45,849 bases of DNA from Paracoccaceae bacterium (lineage in GTDB: Bacteria; Pseudomonadota; Alphaproteobacteria; Rhodobacterales; Rhodobacteraceae), in the NCBI GenBank assembly GCA_024636555.1, contig JAGXGW010000037.1, positions 1 to 45,849 on the forward strand, written 5' to 3'. Of the stretch, positions 43,061-45,849 are shown piece after piece. Within the stretch, counting starts at the first letter, position 1. Every line of letters begins with the position of its first letter. The notes under the pieces are model-generated. The model saw only the letters and a list, made by a program, of their open reading frames with translations, did not search any database and was not told the origin of the DNA. Position numbers and translations under genes: made by a program.

Positions 43061-43663
43061 ATGCCCAAGCTCGGGATGGAGCCTATACGCCGCGCCGCTT
43101 TGGTGGAAGCGACAATTGCCGAGATCGGCTCCAGCGGGACGCTCGACGTCACCGTGGCGCAGATCGCACGGCGCGCCGGCATGTCCTCGGCGCTGGCGCA
43201 TCACTACTTTGGCGGGAAGGAGCAGATCTTTCTCGCCGCCATGCGTCACACGCTGACCGTCTATGCGGCGGGCGTGCGCGGGGCGCTGGCGATGGCGAAG
43301 GGGCCGGAGCAACGGCTGGAGGCGATTGTACGCGCCAGCTTTGCCAGCAGCAACTTCCGCCGCGAGGTCGTGGCGGCATGGCTGAACTTCTACGTGCTGG
43401 CGCAGGCCTCGGACGATGCGCGCCGCCTGCTTGCCGTTTATCAGTGGCGGCTGCGCTCGAATCTGACCTACGATCTGCGCCCGCTGGTGGGCGCGCGGGC
43501 CAGTGACGTGGCAGACCGGATCGCGGCGCTGATCGACGGTGTCTATCTGCGCCAGACGCTGGGCCTCAAGAACGTGCAGGGCCACGGCCAGCCCGACGAG
43601 GCGGCGGCCGTCGCCACGGTGATGGGGTGCCTGACACTGGAACTGCAAAGGGGAACGACATGA
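43061..43663 (+). CDS. betI: TetR-family repressor BetI
   Basis: A protein of 200 residues from the ATG at 43061 with GGAGAA upstream (a TTG at 43049 is in frame but less likely). The start MPKLGMEPIRRAALVEATIA and the HTH segment VAQIARRAGMSSALAHHYFG then GKEQIFLAAM are BetI signatures. NFRREVVAAWLNFYVLAQAS continues the ligand domain. It is expected to repress choline-to-betaine genes and release DNA when choline binds. Its stop overlaps the betC start by 4 bases (ATGA). Confidence 0.95.
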   Translation: MPKLGMEPIRRAALVEATIAEIGSSGTLDVTVAQIARRAGMSSALAHHYFGGKEQIFLAAMRHTLTVYAAGVRGALAMAKGPEQRLEAIVRASFASSNFRREVVAAWLNFYVLAQASDDARRLLAVYQWRLRSNLTYDLRPLVGARASDVADRIAALIDGVYLRQTLGLKNVQGHGQPDEAAAVATVMGCLTLELQRGTT

Positions 43664-45180
43664 AAGACGATCGCGCGCGGCCCAATATCCTGATCGTGAT
43701 GGTCGATCAGTTGAACGGCACGCTGTTCCCCGATGGCCCTGCCGACTGGCTGCATGCGCCCAATCTCAAGGCGCTGGCGGCGCGCTCCACGCGGTTCGCC
43801 AACGCCTATACCGCCTCGCCGCTTTGCGCGCCGGGGCGGGCGAGTTTCATGTCCGGCCAGTTGCCCAGTGCGACGCGGGTCTATGACAATGCGGCGGAAT
43901 TCGCCTCCAGCATTCCGACCTATGCCCATCATTTGCGCCGCGCGGGCTATTACACCTGCCTGTCAGGCAAGATGCATTTTGTGGGACCGGACCAGTTGCA
44001 CGGGTTCGAGGAACGGCTGACCACTGATATCTACCCCGCCGATTTCGGCTGGACGCCGGATTACCGCAAACCCGGCGAGCGGATCGACTGGTGGTATCAC
44101 AACATGGGCAGCGTCACCGGCGCGGGCGTGGCCGAGATTTCCAACCAGATGGAATATGACGATGATGTCGCCCATCAGGCGGTGCAGAAGATCTATGATC
44201 TGGTGCGCGGGGCCGATGCGCGGCCGTGGTGTCTGACGGTCAGCTTCACCCACCCGCATGATCCGTATGTGGCGCGGCGCAAATACTGGGATCTTTATGA
44301 GGATTGCACCCATCTGATGCCCGAGGTGGGACCGATCCCCTACGAAGCGCAAGACCCCCATTCCAAGCGGATCTTTGACGCCAATGACTGGCGCTCCTTT
44401 GATCTGACCGACGAGATGGTCACCCGCGCCCGGCGCGCCTATTTCGCCAATATCAGCTATCTAGATGACAAGATCGGCGAGATTTTCGCCACGCTCGACG
44501 CCACGCGGCAAGAGGCCGTTGTGGTGTTTGTCAGCGATCACGGTGATATGCTGGGCGAGCGGGGCCTGTGGTACAAGATGTGCTTTTACGAAGGCGCGGC
44601 TCGCGTTCCCCTGATGATTGCAGCCCCCGGGATGACGGCAGGCCGGATCGACGCGCCGGTCAGCACGATCGATATCTGCCCCACGCTATGCGATTTGGCG
44701 GGTGTCAGTATGGACGAGGTGATGCCGTGGACGACCGGAGAAAGCCTTGTGCCCTTGGCGCGCGGCTTTGACCGCACCAGTCCGGTGGCGATGGAATATG
44801 CCGCCGAGGCCTCGGATGCACCGCTGGTCTGCCTGCGGTACGGCCGCTGGAAATATACCCGCTGCGCGCTGGACCCCGAGATGCTGTTCGATCTGGACAC
44901 GGACCCGCATGAGCTGACCAATCTTGCCGCTGATCCCGCGCATCAGGGAACGCTGGCCAGTCTGCGCGCCAAGTCGGAGGCGCGGTGGGATCTGGCCCGC
45001 TATGACGCCGAGGTGCGGGAATCCCAGGCCCGCCGCTGGGTCGTCTACGAGGCCCTGCGCGAGGGTGGCTATTTCCCATGGGATTTCCAGCCGCTGCAAA
45101 AAGCCTCCGAACGCTACATGCGCAATCACATGGACCTGAATGTTCTCGAAGAGAACAAACGTTTCCCGCGCGGCGAATGA
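43660..45180 (+). CDS. betC: Choline-sulfatase
   Basis: A protein of 506 residues that hydrolyses choline-O-sulfate to choline and sulfate. [16 protein letters not shown] opens the sulfatase fold and provides metal ligands. The catalytic Cys56 in [11 protein letters not shown] fits the C-x-P-x-R rule for conversion to formylglycine. [20 protein letters not shown] and [19 protein letters not shown] are typical of choline-sulfatases, and the C-terminal segment [13 protein letters not shown] is conserved in sulfatases. The start at 43660 overlaps betI, making the genes coupled. The betI-betC-betB order matches the betICBA operon known from Sinorhizobium. Confidence 0.95.
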   Translation: MKDDRARPNILIVMVDQLNGTLFPDGPADWLHAPNLKALAARSTRFANAYTASPLCAPGRASFMSGQLPSATRVYDNAAEFASSIPTYAHHLRRAGYYTCLSGKMHFVGPDQLHGFEERLTTDIYPADFGWTPDYRKPGERIDWWYHNMGSVTGAGVAEISNQMEYDDDVAHQAVQKIYDLVRGADARPWCLTVSFTHPHDPYVARRKYWDLYEDCTHLMPEVGPIPYEAQDPHSKRIFDANDWRSFDLTDEMVTRARRAYFANISYLDDKIGEIFATLDATRQEAVVVFVSDHGDMLGERGLWYKMCFYEGAARVPLMIAAPGMTAGRIDAPVSTIDICPTLCDLAGVSMDEVMPWTTGESLVPLARGFDRTSPVAMEYAAEASDAPLVCLRYGRWKYTRCALDPEMLFDLDTDPHELTNLAADPAHQGTLASLRAKSEARWDLARYDAEVRESQARRWVVYEALREGGYFPWDFQPLQKASERYMRNHMDLNVLEENKRFPRGE

Positions 45181-45209
45181 CCCCGCCCGCGATCCTGCCC
45201 GACCTTGCC

Positions 45210-45232
45210 CTTTCACTGTTCCGGAAATACTC
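45210..45232 (-). repeat. 23-bp intergenic motif, copy H (degenerate)
   Basis: On the minus strand it reads GAGTATTTCCGG then AACAGTGAAAG, in the 55-bp gap between betC and betB. It matches about 16 of 23 positions of copy A. Confidence 0.4.
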
Positions 45233-45235
45233 AAA

Positions 45236-45849
45236 ATGACCCCCTATGCCACACAGCCCACCGCCAGCCATTTCGTGAACGGTCGCTATGTCGAAGACAC
45301 GTCCGGCGCGCCCATTGACGTGATCTATCCCGCCACCGGCAAGGTGATCGCACGGGTGCACGAGGCCACGCCCGCCGTGATCGAGGAGGCGATCACGAGC
45401 GCGCGCACAGCACAGGCGGCATGGGCTGCCCTTCCCGGCGTGCAGCGGGGCCGCGTGTTGCGCCGCGCCGCCGATATCATGCGCGAACGCAACCGCGAAC
45501 TCAGCATCCTTGAGAGCCATGACACCGGCAAGCCTTTGTCCGAGACGCTCTATGTCGATGCCACCAGCGGCGCGGATGCGCTGGAATATTTCGGCGGTCT
45601 GGCCGCCAGCCTCACGGGCGAGCATATCCCGCTGGGCGAGAACTGGGCCTATACGATGCGCGAGGCTTTGGGCCTGTGCGTCGGCATCGGCGCGTGGAAC
45701 TATCCCACCCAGATCGCCTGCTGGAAAGGCGCGCCCGCTCTGGCCTGCGGCAATGCGATGATTTTCAAACCCAGTGAAATCACGCCGCTGACGACGCTGA
45801 AGCTGGCCGAAATTTATACCGAAGCCGGCTTGCCCGATGGTGTCTTCAA
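45236..45849 (+). CDS. betB: Betaine aldehyde dehydrogenase (3' end missing)
   Basis: The first 204 residues are visible: [20 protein letters not shown], then [40 protein letters not shown] and [20 protein letters not shown] followed by [17 protein letters not shown]. This is the NAD-binding half of the aldehyde dehydrogenase fold, with the IGAWNYP and FKPSE motifs of BetB. It oxidises betaine aldehyde to glycine betaine. The catalytic Cys and Glu lie beyond the window. It follows betC by 55 bases; betA is probably further downstream. Confidence 0.95.
   Translation, partial: MTPYATQPTASHFVNGRYVEDTSGAPIDVIYPATGKVIARVHEATPAVIEEAITSARTAQAAWAALPGVQRGRVLRRAADIMRERNRELSILESHDTGKPLSETLYVDATSGADALEYFGGLAASLTGEHIPLGENWAYTMREALGLCVGIGAWNYPTQIACWKGAPALACGNAMIFKPSEITPLTTLKLAEIYTEAGLPDGVF

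Noticed and set aside
1..45849. tRNA genes, CRISPR arrays, transposases or prophage genes
   Set aside because: I read both strands for the conserved arms, regular spacer-repeat patterns and phage or IS protein motifs, and found none.

Overview
The window is GC-rich DNA from an alphaproteobacterium, almost certainly a member of the Rhodobacteraceae (Roseobacter/Paracoccus group). This rests on gene content recognised by eye: betI-betC-betB next to choXWV, gatC-gatA without gatB, class A RNase P RNA, a DUF2927 lipoprotein and an 8-oxoguanine deaminase. A recurring 23-bp intergenic motif of the kind I recall as common in this family points the same way. No search was run. It looks like a chromosomal core with accessory patches. 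I saw no prophage, CRISPR array, tRNA, transposase or replication origin.

Left part (1-7818, plus strand): the 3' part of a large Bap/Lap-type surface adhesin with seven Ig-like repeats, followed by a complete type I secretion apparatus: a TolC-like outer-membrane lipoprotein, an ABC exporter and an HlyD adaptor. The last three genes overlap or nearly touch. Next (7909-14612, minus strand) is a tight run transcribed as a 27-residue membrane peptide, xpaC-like, telA-like, DUF2927 lipoprotein, SPFH-GYF protein, zinc-ribbon membrane protein, nitroreductase and dtd. This run is the best candidate here for a poorly characterised multi-component system, possibly for envelope or toxic-anion stress.

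Middle (14742-29665): translation and RNA genes (an RluB-type pseudouridine synthase, tadA, gatCA, rnpB, rpmG) mixed with a periplasmic DsrE-like protein, a UPF0173 metallo-hydrolase, a ceramidase-like membrane protein, an amidase, a TerB-like protein, a VIT-type metal transporter, a Bax-inhibitor-1 homologue, a quinone oxidoreductase, an Xre-type regulator with palindromes upstream, and histidinol phosphatase. An 8-oxoguanine deaminase and a guanine deaminase flank a secreted CAP-domain protein; together they suggest purine salvage or catabolism.

Right part (31791-45849): mgtE, 5-formyl-THF cyclo-ligase, a YmdB-type phosphodiesterase, two EamA exporters, an SLC13/RCK permease, yebC and a LysE-type exporter. 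It ends with an osmoprotectant locus: choVWX on the minus strand diverging from betI-betC-betB on the plus strand across a BetI-like operator. This locus would import choline, release choline from choline-O-sulfate and oxidise it to glycine betaine; betB runs off the window.

Non-coding signals include eight copies of the 23-bp motif, all in intergenic DNA or just touching a stop codon; an rnpB promoter embedded in the end of the preceding gene; a 140-bp element bounded by 21-bp perfect inverted repeats (24322-24461); a long hairpin between two convergent genes (30219-30330); several 15-17-bp palindromes in promoter regions; and three clear intrinsic terminators.
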